Assembly: GCA_030609765.1 (NCBI GenBank)
Contig: JAUWTE010000124.1
Coordinates: 1 to 8,031, forward strand
Reading direction: 5' to 3'
Length of the DNA stretch: 8,031 bases
Origin: Acidobacteriota bacterium
GTDB lineage: Bacteria; Acidobacteriota; UBA890
Part shown: positions 1 to 6,380 of the stretch, in pieces
Layout of the letters: each line of letters begins with the position of its first letter
Position numbering within the stretch: position 1 is the first letter of the stretch
Notes under the pieces: model-generated
Told to the model about the DNA's origin: nothing
Seen by the model: only the letters and a program-made list of their open reading frames with translations
Databases searched by the model: none
Translations under genes and position numbers: made by a program

Positions 1-1
1 G

Positions 2-172
2 CATGATTTCCATATCGAGTATGAGCTCAATGCTCACATCGACAAACCGAGGTTGATTCCGGCAACGTATTCGGAACTACACCAGAATATGCAGGGGCGG
101 TTCAACGAGGTGGGAGTCGAGATCTTGTCTCCGCATTTCAGAACACACCGCAGTGACGAGCAGAAGAATTAG
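2..172 (+). CDS. MscS-family mechanosensitive channel, C-terminal end only
   Basis: The window opens inside this gene. The frame starting at base 2 gives 56 residues up to TAG (170-172). They include HDFHIEYELNAHIDKP near the left edge, then a stretch ending YSELHQNMQGRFNEVGVEILSPHF. This is the end of the cytoplasmic C-terminal domain of small-conductance mechanosensitive channels (MscS family): the beta strand with YELNAY-like sequence, then the helix ending in FNEAGVEIMSPHY-like sequence. Such channels sit in the inner membrane and release solutes on hypo-osmotic shock. The membrane helices lie outside the window, so the subfamily and total length cannot be judged. The aquaporin gene begins 33 nt downstream on the same strand, which fits co-transcription of two osmotic-stress membrane proteins. 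The family call comes from recognising the conserved C-terminal motif. Confidence 0.85.
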   Translation, partial: HDFHIEYELNAHIDKPRLIPATYSELHQNMQGRFNEVGVEILSPHFRTHRSDEQKN

Positions 173-205
173 TGGAGTGATCACCACAAACGAGGAGAAT
201 ATGCC

Positions 206-907
206 ATGACGATGTCAAAGAAGCTCGCCGCAGAGTTCGTGGGCACCTTCTGGCTCGTGCTGGGGGGGTGCGGCAGTGCCGTCATCGCGGCCGCGTTCCC
301 GGAGCTGGGAATCGGTTTCCTGGGAGTGGCGCTGGCTTTCGGGCTGACGGTGCTGACCATGGCATTCGCCATCGGACACATCTCCGGCTGCCACTTGAAT
401 CCAGCCGTTTCCATTGGGCTCTGGTCGGGTGGCCGGTTCCCTGCTTCGGAGCTGCTGCCCTACATCGTCGCTCAGGTGGCCGGCGGGATCGCCGGTGCCG
501 CGGTGCTCTATCTCATCGTCTCCGGAAACGCCGCATTCAACGTCTCCGACGGTTTCGCTTCGAACGGTTATGCCGAGCACTCACCGGGCGGATACAGCCT
601 ACTCGCCGCGCTCGTGACTGAAATCGTGCTGACATTCATGTTTCTTCTGATCATCCTGGGAGCCACGGACAAGCGGGCGCCAAAGGGTCTCGCCCCCATC
701 GCCATCGGCCTCGCGTTGACGCTGATCCACTTGATCAGCATACCGGTCACCAACACGTCGGTTAACCCGGCCAGGAGCACCGGCGTCGCCCTGTTCGTCG
801 GGGGCTGGGCCACATCCCAGTTGTGGCTGTTCTGGGTGGCCCCGATCTTGGGTGCCGCTCTGTCCGGTCTTCTTTGTCGCTGGCTGGGAGGTGGAGAGGA
901 GAGTTGA
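206..907 (+). CDS. aqpZ: Aquaporin Z (water channel)
   Basis: A 233-residue inner-membrane major intrinsic protein with six membrane helices, close in length to the 231-residue E. coli AqpZ and very similar along its whole length. Both half-pore motifs are present: NPA at residues 65-67 and NPAR at 187-190. The aromatic/arginine filter residues of orthodox water channels are visible as F45, H175, T184 and R190. That set (Phe/His/Thr/Arg) predicts water rather than glycerol selectivity. Other family hallmarks are the GTFWLVLGGCGSAV helix 1, GFASNGYAEHSPGGYS in the extracellular loop, and LIHLISIPVTNTSVNPARS. The ATG at 206 is chosen because GAGGAG (192-197) lies 8 nt upstream; an in-frame ATG at 212 is a less well placed alternative. 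The ATG at 201 reads straight into TGA. The gene follows the MscS gene by 33 nt, probably in one transcript for rapid osmotic water and solute flux. Confidence 0.97.
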   Translation: MTMSKKLAAEFVGTFWLVLGGCGSAVIAAAFPELGIGFLGVALAFGLTVLTMAFAIGHISGCHLNPAVSIGLWSGGRFPASELLPYIVAQVAGGIAGAAVLYLIVSGNAAFNVSDGFASNGYAEHSPGGYSLLAALVTEIVLTFMFLLIILGATDKRAPKGLAPIAIGLALTLIHLISIPVTNTSVNPARSTGVALFVGGWATSQLWLFWVAPILGAALSGLLCRWLGGGEES

Positions 908-997
908 CCGTTGGCTCTATATCGATCGGCTGACGTACGTGATGGAAATCGGCGCTGGATCGTTCTGATCGGTCGGCACCGGGGAAGAGGCAGATCC

Positions 998-1715
998 ATG
1001 AATGCGAGACGATGCCTGATTGCCCTGATGCTGGGCCTGCTCGCCGCGGGCCCGGTCGGAGCGCAGGGCGACAACCTCGAAGCTTCCCCTACTGCCTTGC
1101 CCGAAAACACAGCGGTGTCGCCAGAGTGGAGCTTCTCCCTGCGGCCGTAATTCTTTCTCTCGGGATTGTCCGGGTCGGTCACCGTAGACCCGTTTACCTT
1201 TCCGGTGAACAGCAGTTTCGCGTATCTGATCGACAACGTGAAGATGGGTGCATTCATCTCGCTCATGGCGGAGAAGCGGCAGTGGGGGGGTCAATGCCGA
1301 CTTCCAGTACATCAATCTGTACGGTGAGAGTTCGGGGATCCTCGAAACCTCGCTGGATCTGAAAAACGTCATCGGCGAGGTCGACCTCCTGTTTCGGCCC
1401 ACGGCTGCTCCGACCCTGAGGTTTCTGGCCGGTGTCCGGGTCTACTCCGTCGGCCAGACCGTCCGCCTCCTGGGGGCTTATGGTTCATGGATGCTGAGCG
1501 ACCGCTGGGACTTCAGCCTGCGTGAGGACTTCGGCGGCTTCGGTGTGAGTTCGGAGTTCACCTATCAGATGATGGCGTTCTTCAGATGGGGCATCAGCGG
1601 TACGCTCAGCCTCCCCTTCGGATACCGCGTGCTCGGCTACCAGATCAGGAAGGATGACGTCTGGATGAACACCAGGATGAGCGGGCTGGTGCTGGGGCTG
1701 GACATCAGGTTCTAG
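998..1715 (+). pseudogene. Outer-membrane beta-barrel protein, broken by a stop and a frameshift
   Basis: The ATG at 998 has AAGAGG (985-990) 7 nt upstream and starts a clear signal peptide (residues 1-22, cleavage after GPVGA). Reading stops at TAA (1148-1150) after 50 codons, in the middle of FSLRP-[stop]-FFLSGLSGSVTVDP. Related barrels have Tyr at this point (a PY-W/F-like start of the first strand), so TAC to TAA is the simplest lesion. The same frame continues sensibly to residues AEKRQWG. There a run of seven G (1284-1290) shifts reading by one base, and the rest (VNADFQYINLYGE to the stop at 1713-1715) lies in the +1 frame. Removing one G and restoring Tyr gives about 238 residues with alternating hydrophobic strands and a C-terminal GLDIRF, the terminal Phe expected of a BAM-inserted barrel. 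I recognise the general barrel type, not a named family. Homopolymer sequencing error could explain the G run, but the stop would need a separate error. Confidence 0.75.
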
Positions 1716-1752
1716 CTTGCGTGGTGTAGTCAGGCATTCACTTCGGCTGCGC

Positions 1753-2880
1753 CTAGAAGTCCACTCCGAGGCCGTAAGTCGTGCGGAAGTCGTCGCGGAC
1801 GGGAACGTAGCCGTCTGCGGCCGGCTGCGGGGTTTCTACCCGGTCCCAGGCGAGTGCGAAATCGAAGTCGAGGATGTCACCCCAGACGTCGAGGGAGAGT
1901 GTTCCCACCGCATGATGGAACGCGTTGTTCGTTTCCGGCACCGACACCTGTACGTTGTAGTCGAGTTCGAACTCGATGTCGCCGGTGATATCCCAGTCAA
2001 GCTTGGTGGAAGGGGTCAGAGAGAAACTGCCTTCATTGTCATCCTTGCCTTCCTGCACGGAGACGTACTCTGTATGCACGTAACCAGCGAGCAGACCCAC
2101 TGACCACTCAACGTCTCCGCCGCGGGAGATGAAATAGCCCGCACCCGCCGACACTGTGGTCTTCAGGTCGATATTTGAGAATGGGTCATGGTAGAGGTTG
2201 ACCGCGGCAGGGGTAATGAAGAAGCCTGCCTTCACGAGCATGTCCCAGGTCGACGTGACATTGTGGTTGTTGATGTTCCGCACGCCCTGGACCTCACCGA
2301 AATTCCCCAGGTAGCTGATATCCAGCCTGGCCCTCGGCGTCTGACGCCGGATGCGGACCGAGGTGTTGACATCCGCTTGATCCGTGTTGCCGCTGCGCGC
2401 GACCAGGCCGAGGGTGGCCTTCAACGACCAGTAGTTGATCTCTGTGGGCCTGCCCTCCAGGATCATGATCAGGGGTTCGCGTGGAAATTCCTTCACCTCG
2501 TCAACTGTCGTGATGGTGACGACTCCATCCCGCATGGTTGCAGTGCCGGTAAACACCCCGAGATTCTCGAACCGATAGGTGAGGATTCGAGCGGAGCGAA
2601 ACCCAGCGACATCATCCCAGTCGAGTTTCAGTAGGTCGAGTTCTTCGCTGTCGAACTCGAGATCCTTATCCCTCAAGACCTGGATCTCTCCCCAGACCCA
2701 CTCTCCCGACGTGAGCTGGAGCCAGTCTCTTTCTTTGAGGGACGGCTCGGACGGCTGCCAGTTCTGCGACCACGCCGGCGTGATGCCGATCGATGTGATG
2801 AAGATGGCAGCGACGAGGACCCTCCGCACGTTGCGGAGGACAGCTGACCGCCTCTCGGGCCTCACATTCCTCGACGTCAT
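1753..2880 (-). CDS. DUF481 (YdiY-like, salt-induced) outer-membrane protein
   Basis: A 375-residue secreted barrel protein. The chosen ATG (2880-2878) is followed by a basic n-region, a hydrophobic core (VLVAAIFITSIGI) and likely cleavage near PAWS-Q at residue 38-39. AAGGAGG (complement of 2894-2900) lies upstream, although its 13-nt gap is longer than ideal. In-frame ATGs at 2988 and 2979 would put a 36-residue polar extension before the signal peptide and are less likely. Residues about 54-145 resemble the N-terminal part of DUF481 proteins (LTSGEWVWGEIQVL, DWDDVAGFRS). Residues about 150-375 are the DUF481 barrel, with the hallmark SGNTD at 163-167 and RRQTPRARLDISY. The protein ends in LGVDF, a terminal-Phe barrel signature. 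The E. coli relative YdiY is described as salt-induced; its molecular function is not known. The gene converges on the broken barrel gene, with 37 nt between their stop codons, and diverges from the peroxiredoxin. Confidence 0.88.
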   Translation of the reverse strand: MTSRNVRPERRSAVLRNVRRVLVAAIFITSIGITPAWSQNWQPSEPSLKERDWLQLTSGEWVWGEIQVLRDKDLEFDSEELDLLKLDWDDVAGFRSARILTYRFENLGVFTGTATMRDGVVTITTVDEVKEFPREPLIMILEGRPTEINYWSLKATLGLVARSGNTDQADVNTSVRIRRQTPRARLDISYLGNFGEVQGVRNINNHNVTSTWDMLVKAGFFITPAAVNLYHDPFSNIDLKTTVSAGAGYFISRGGDVEWSVGLLAGYVHTEYVSVQEGKDDNEGSFSLTPSTKLDWDITGDIEFELDYNVQVSVPETNNAFHHAVGTLSLDVWGDILDFDFALAWDRVETPQPAADGYVPVRDDFRTTYGLGVDF

Positions 2881-3150
2881 GATGCTTCGCTTTCCTCCTT
2901 GGCGGACATGGGTTTCCCTCACGGAGTCCGAGGGAGAGTATCCCAGTACATCCCGCAGCGCAAAACCGATGTCTCCCATCCTCTTCAATCTATTGCGCTA
3001 CCTGAGATTGAGAGCAATGTGCTGAAGCTGCGTCATTCGGTGCGGTCGGATCGCTCTTGTCATTCTGCCGGCTATTCCAATACCCTCCGAACCAGCGCGG
3101 CCCTCTCGAGACCGTGCGATGTGATTGGCCCGAGAACGGAGGAGAATCTC
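2881..3150. promoter_or_regulatory. Divergent promoter region between DUF481 gene and peroxiredoxin
   Basis: This 270-nt spacer holds no convincing gene and must carry the control regions for both flanking genes. Leftward, TTGCTC (complement of 3012-3017) and AATAGA (complement of 2989-2994) are 17 nt apart and could be a weak sigma70-like promoter with a leader of about 100 nt. Rightward, TTGTCA (3057-3062) and ATACCC (3080-3085), also 17 nt apart, are an even weaker match. The ribosome site of the peroxiredoxin, GGAGGAG (3138-3144), is strong, and that of the DUF481 gene is AAGGAGG (complement of 2894-2900). I see no clear operator or OxyR/PerR-type palindrome. Confidence 0.35.
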
Positions 3151-3621
3151 ATGGCGCTGATTGTGGCGGGGGCGATCGCTCCGGATTTCACGCTCGATAG
3201 CCACCTGGACACGACAGTGTCGTTGTCGGACTTCCGTGGCTCGAAGAACGTGTTGCTCGCCTCCTACCCACTTGATTTCACACCCACGTGAAGCATCGAA
3301 ATCCCGGGTCTGAACATTCTCCTCGAGCTGTTCGGCCGGACGGAGACCCAGATCCTGGGTCTGAGTGTGGATTCGAAGTTCAGTCACAAGGGGTGGGCCA
3401 AGACGTTCGGCGGGATCAAGTTCCCGTTGCTCTCGGATTTTCACCCGAAGGGTGCCGTGGCGAAGAAGTACGGCCTCTATCTGGACGACGCGGGCAAAAC
3501 TGACCGTGCGACCGTCCTCATCGACAAGGAGGGCAAGGTGCTCTGGTCGGAATCGGTTGGACCGGATGGCAAGCGCAATCTGGAGGAACTGCTCGACACG
3601 GTCAAGTCGCTGGTCAGATAG
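3151..3621 (+). CDS. Selenocysteine-containing peroxiredoxin (AhpC/TSA family, 1-Sec type)
   Basis: The gene encodes a thiol/selenol peroxidase that would reduce hydrogen peroxide or organic peroxides in the cytosol using an external thiol donor. The ATG at 3151 has GGAGGAG (3138-3144) 6 nt upstream. Codon 47 is TGA (3289-3291), and the same frame then runs to TAG (3619-3621), giving 156 residues, a normal length for the AhpE/BCP-like single-domain class. Residues 1-46 show APDFTL (10-15), SLSDFRG (24-30) and the catalytic loop P40-LDF-T44-PT-[47]-S. The PxxxTxxC motif requires the peroxidatic residue exactly at codon 47. Downstream are LGLSVDS (69-75), FPLLSD (91-96), the conserved Arg in DRATVLIDKEGKV (R119), and a C-terminal helix. 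There are no cysteines at all, so there is no resolving Cys and recycling must come from thioredoxin, glutaredoxin or a low-molecular thiol. Selenocysteine peroxiredoxins (PrxU) are an established type. A missense-free stop mutation is the alternative, but a stop on precisely this codon with both halves intact is improbable. Confidence 0.92.
3289..3339 (+). promoter_or_regulatory. Putative bacterial SECIS element (TGA plus downstream stem-loop)
   Basis: Bacterial selenocysteine insertion needs an mRNA hairpin just 3' of the UGA for SelB binding. Here CCGG (3304-3307) pairs with CCGG (3336-3339). Above a 2-nt bulge (3308-3309), CTGAACA (3310-3316) pairs with TGTTCGG (3329-3335) through six Watson-Crick pairs and one U-G pair. 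This leaves a 12-nt apical region (3317-3328), within which CTC/GAG could add three pairs. The apical region begins 25 nt after the UGA, inside the 16-37 nt range usually given for bacterial SECIS. A departure from the consensus is that the first two loop bases are U-U, whereas a G is normally expected there. The whole element lies in coding sequence, as in other bacterial selenoprotein genes. Drawn by hand, without free-energy calculation. Confidence 0.65.
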
Positions 3622-3698
3622 CGCGTTCCTCATCCACCACTAAGCTTTCACGGGGCCTGTGCGAATCGAAGACGCAGGCGGATGTGCTCCGGGCGCTG

Positions 3699-4214
3699 CT
3701 ACTGAAGCAGCACGAAACGCCGCGTCTGGCTGAACGCTTCGGCCCTCATGCGGCAGAAATAGATGCCCGAGCTCAAGCCGGCGGTGTCGAGGTCGGCTCG
3801 GTGAGACCCGGGCTCGAAGACCGCATCGACGAGCGTGCGGAGGCGCCGACCCGCGATGTCGTACAACTCGATCGCCACGTGCGAGCGTTGCGGTACATCG
3901 AACGACAGGGTCGTGACCGAGCGCATGGGATTCCCTGCGCCGGGGGCCAGCGCGAACCGAACCGGAAGCTCATCGCCCCTAGCCTCGATGCCCGAGGCTC
4001 CCTGGTCCGGCAGATACCAGAAGCCGCTGGCAAGGACGAAGTCCACGCCTTCGGATCGACCGATCGCGGCCTGTCCCAGCGTGCATGACACCGTGTTCGC
4101 TGGGCCGGCCGCCGTACCACCACCGTTCGCCAACACGCTGCGCGAGATCGCGTAGTCGGCCGTTGCGGGCGCGGAGATGCAGACGGTCAATAGGATCAGT
4201 GTCAACATTCTCAT
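3699..4214 (-). CDS. Secreted protein with FlgD-like / T9SS-type C-terminal sorting domain
   Basis: A 171-residue exported protein. The start at 4214 is chosen because GGAGG (complement of 4221-4225) sits 6 nt upstream and the signal peptide then begins directly (MRMLTLILLTVCISAPATA, cleavage about residue 19). An ATG ten codons further up would precede it with a basic stretch. Residues about 21-67 (ISRSVLANGGGT, CTLGQAAIGRSEG, LASGFWY) match a short secreted-protein module common in Chloroflexi, Planctomycetes and Eisenbacteria-like genomes: 'gGG.. S..y.l..tiGQ......sg...l.sGFW'. Residues about 90-171 are a FlgD Ig-like / type A sorting domain: FALAPGAGNPMRSVTTLSFDV, then VAIELYDIAGRRLRTLVD, then LSSGIYFCRMRAE and a short basic-hydrophobic end. 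Such domains direct secretion or surface attachment in FCB-group bacteria. It follows the long repeat protein by 32 nt on the same strand, so the two are probably one operon. No enzymatic motif is visible. Confidence 0.82.
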   Translation of the reverse strand: MRMLTLILLTVCISAPATADYAISRSVLANGGGTAAGPANTVSCTLGQAAIGRSEGVDFVLASGFWYLPDQGASGIEARGDELPVRFALAPGAGNPMRSVTTLSFDVPQRSHVAIELYDIAGRRLRTLVDAVFEPGSHRADLDTAGLSSGIYFCRMRAEAFSQTRRFVLLQ

Positions 4215-4246
4215 CGTTTGCCTCCGCTTTGCATGCACTCTCATTC

Positions 4247-6190
4247 CTACCGGTTCTCCTGCGCGCCCGTATGACGGGCATGCATCTCCCGCGCCCGCTC
4301 GCGTAGCTGCTGGCGTTCCTCATGTCCTACGCCCATCTCCTCCGGGTAGCCGTACGCGGTAGGATCCAGCAGCTTGCCCTTGGGACAGCCGACACCGGGA
4401 CCCTTCTCCGCTTCGACCAGATGCCGGTGGTGTTCCATCGCCGGATCGTCACGGTCCGCGTAGACGACCCAGGAGATCTCACGGCCTGCTTCCCCGTAGG
4501 CCCGGAAGCTGGCGAATCGGGCTTCCCACTCGTATCCGACGGGGAACGGGCGGCCGATCGAGGTCAGCGTCACCGTCGCTTCGTCCTCCATGGTAAGGGC
4601 GACGAAGTAGCCGGGAAGCGTGATCACCGCTTCACCGCCTGCGTCGAGCTGCGCCTTGCCGCGGTAGATGACCACCGGCTCCGGGGATTCGACGGAGGTG
4701 TGTCGCAAGACCTTGTTGAGCGGATCGAGCGGGTGGTCGATCTCGAAGTTGCAGATGGTCTTGTAGACCCCGCCGTAGACTTGAATGCTGTTGCCGAACA
4801 CGCCGGCGCGTGCGTACCCATCCGCGAAGACGCCCGGGCTCCAGTCGCCGTACTTGCCGCACAGGAAGGCGGTCGGACCGTCGGCCCCTTTTGTCGCAAT
4901 CATGGCATTCGCGAGGCACATGTCTTCGAGGCCCGCCGCATAGCCGTAGACTCCGGCGCCCCAGGGCTCGTCGTCACGATCGCAGTACCCGTAGATTCCA
5001 TCGAGATCGGTCCCGAGGATCCCATAGGTTCCGGCATCCGTGTTATAGCCTCTGACCCCCTCGTTGGGGCCCTCTCCGTACACTCCGTAGTCGTTGGTGC
5101 CGAGAGAACCGGAGTGGTCGGTGCCCGTATCCTTCCCGTAGGCTCCCGTGCTAAAGCCACCGAGGTAACCGTACGCCGACGGGCATATGCCGTAGACGCC
5201 CCACCCTGAATACACCTCACCCTTGACACCTATGCCAGGGTAGCTCCCGGTCGCCCCGTGGAGCCCCACCGTCCCCCCTCCCGCACCAGCGTTGGTGATC
5301 TTGAAGGCACTCTGACCATTCTCTGTGACCGTGTCCTCGAAGGGCAGGGTGAGTTCTCCCGCCGGGTGCCAGGCGGCGAAGCCTTGGTCGTCGGAGGTGA
5401 GCACATGACCCGCGGTGGGGGAGGTCGTGATCTGAAGCCCCTGGGCCCGCACCGTGCCGACCACATCGAGACGCTCGTCCGGCGTGTGCGTGCCGATACC
5501 CACACTGCCCCCACCCATCACCATGGCCACACTCGAATTCGAGTTGTAGTTCAAGTAGAGCTGCTCGGGCACGCCGGCGGCTTGCTCGATTTGATTGCTA
5601 TCGATAAGCAGCGCCTTTCCGGTTCCATCCCCGTCGCCGACAATCAAGGAGGCGACTCGGTCCTCGAAGTTCGACCCATCATTGATGTTGATATCACTCT
5701 CGACATGGAGCGGACCGTTGGGTTCGTTCGTGAGAATCCCCACGTTGCCGCTCAGGCGATAGACGTCGAGACCCGACATCAGCCAGTCCTGATCCATGTA
5801 CCCACCGCTGACGTCGTCCGCCACGGCCGCCCGCAGCGCATAGGGGGATGCGGCCAACGCAACCCGAGGCACCAGCTCCGCGCCGCCCTCGACCGACATC
5901 CCCAGCCAGTAGGGTTGATCGAAGGGCAGATCCAAGGTGCTCTGGCTCCCCAGCATCACGTGGAAGATCCCCTGCTCAGTCTGGACCGTGTGCGTCTCGG
6001 TCCAGAGCGGGGTTCCGTCCGATGGCGTGGTGTACAGCCGTACCATGAGCTGGTAGTCATCGTCGGGCACCGCCACGCCGTCCTCATCTGTCAGAATGCC
6101 CTGGTGGCTGATCGTCTGTGGCACGTCCGCGAGCAACCCCGCGGGAAGGATGAGGAGAACGACAATCCAGACTATCCCCATGCACCTCAT
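4247..6190 (-). CDS. Large secreted/surface protein with GxYG repeats and conserved C-terminal domain
   Basis: A 647-residue exported protein. AGGAGGT (complement of 6198-6204) is 7 nt before the ATG at 6190, and residues 1-21 are a signal peptide (VWIVVLLILPAGLLA). Residues 23-125 are a recognisable N-terminal domain: ISHQGILTDEDGVAVPDDDY, then LWTETHTVQTEQGIFHVMLG, LPFDQPYWLGMSVEGG, and PRVALAASPYALRAA. Residues 147-163 and 228-254 hold tail-fibre-like GNVGI/GIGTHTPDERLDVVG repeats. Residues about 310-470 carry loose GVYG/GIYG/GVFG repeats predicted to form a beta-solenoid. Residues 482-583 are the C-terminal domain usual in this group: IDHPLDPLNKVLRHTSVES, VVIYRGKAQLDAGGEAVITLP, and EISWVVYADRDDP. 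A charged tail with KGKLLDPTAYGYPEE ends the protein. Function is unknown; an extracellular structural or adhesive role is inferred. It precedes the sorting-domain gene by 32 nt and lies downstream of the CHAT gene. Confidence 0.85.
   Translation of the reverse strand: MRCMGIVWIVVLLILPAGLLADVPQTISHQGILTDEDGVAVPDDDYQLMVRLYTTPSDGTPLWTETHTVQTEQGIFHVMLGSQSTLDLPFDQPYWLGMSVEGGAELVPRVALAASPYALRAAVADDVSGGYMDQDWLMSGLDVYRLSGNVGILTNEPNGPLHVESDININDGSNFEDRVASLIVGDGDGTGKALLIDSNQIEQAAGVPEQLYLNYNSNSSVAMVMGGGSVGIGTHTPDERLDVVGTVRAQGLQITTSPTAGHVLTSDDQGFAAWHPAGELTLPFEDTVTENGQSAFKITNAGAGGGTVGLHGATGSYPGIGVKGEVYSGWGVYGICPSAYGYLGGFSTGAYGKDTGTDHSGSLGTNDYGVYGEGPNEGVRGYNTDAGTYGILGTDLDGIYGYCDRDDEPWGAGVYGYAAGLEDMCLANAMIATKGADGPTAFLCGKYGDWSPGVFADGYARAGVFGNSIQVYGGVYKTICNFEIDHPLDPLNKVLRHTSVESPEPVVIYRGKAQLDAGGEAVITLPGYFVALTMEDEATVTLTSIGRPFPVGYEWEARFASFRAYGEAGREISWVVYADRDDPAMEHHRHLVEAEKGPGVGCPKGKLLDPTAYGYPEEMGVGHEERQQLRERAREMHARHTGAQENR
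4781..5263 (-). repeat. Degenerate GxYG/GxxG protein-repeat region
   Basis: Within the 647-residue protein, residues 310-470 contain repeated units ending in Gly-Val/Ile-Tyr/Phe-Gly (GVYG at 331 and 369, GIYG at 398, GVYG at 413, GVFG at 463, with related GLHG, GVKG and GVRG). Spacing is irregular, roughly 10-35 residues, and the DNA copies are diverged, so this is an old protein-level repeat and not a recent tandem duplication. Confidence 0.6.
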
Positions 6191-6380
6191 GGCGAGTACC
6201 TCCTGTTGGGCAGCAGTCGTGAGTTCTGTCCGGATCCCTGTGCCGCGAACGTCTTGCGCTCGACCCCCGTTGGCGTCGAGATGGCAATCTGATGGACCCC
6301 TTCACTCAGTGAGACAGGAAGAATCCGGGAGAATCACGGAAAAGCCTGGCACCCAGTGTCCCCAATTCCGCGGGTCTGGG
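6191..6380. other. Intergenic spacer between CHAT gene and secreted-protein operon
   Basis: The 190 nt between the two - strand genes holds no firmly supported gene. It contains the ribosome site of the downstream gene (complement of 6198-6204). There is a 6-bp inverted repeat, CTCGAC (6259-6264) with GTCGAG (6275-6280), around a 10-nt loop, and an 11-bp dyad TCACT-C-AGTGA (6302-6312). A small hairpin, CTGG (6346-6349) with CCAG (6353-6356), is followed on the - strand by TTTT (6343-6340). This last could be a weak terminator for the CHAT gene, but its stem is only 4 bp. An open frame on the - strand from 6333 to a TGA at 6187-6189 is discussed under findings. Confidence 0.4.

Noticed and set aside
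1148..1150. TAA in the barrel gene as a second recoded stop
   Set aside because: UAA is not used for selenocysteine or pyrrolysine, the expected residue is Tyr and not a catalytic Cys, and the gene has a further frameshift. A lesion or sequence error is simpler.
568..1266. - strand open frame of about 232 codons opposite the aquaporin end and the broken barrel gene
   Set aside because: It overlaps the well-supported aqpZ reading and a recognisable barrel gene, and its composition is typical of a shadow frame.
3289..3291. TGA read as an ordinary stop, with a separate short peroxiredoxin fragment starting at 3367
   Set aside because: The catalytic residue falls exactly on this codon, the frame is unchanged across it, and codons 48-72 encode conserved peroxiredoxin sequence that a start at 3367 would discard.
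2998..3633. - strand open frame of about 211 codons covering the peroxiredoxin
   Set aside because: It is antisense to a gene with clear family motifs, has a charged low-complexity composition and no recognisable domain.
3695..3711. Hairpin GCTGC/GCAGC between the convergent peroxiredoxin and sorting-domain genes as a terminator
   Set aside because: The stem is 5 bp, it overlaps the last codons of the - strand gene, and no T tract follows on either strand.
4322..5209. Long + strand open frame of about 295 codons opposite the GxYG repeat gene, and a similar one at 5258-6292
   Set aside because: Both are antisense shadows of the well-supported 647-residue gene in GC-rich DNA. They have no recognisable domains or ribosome sites.
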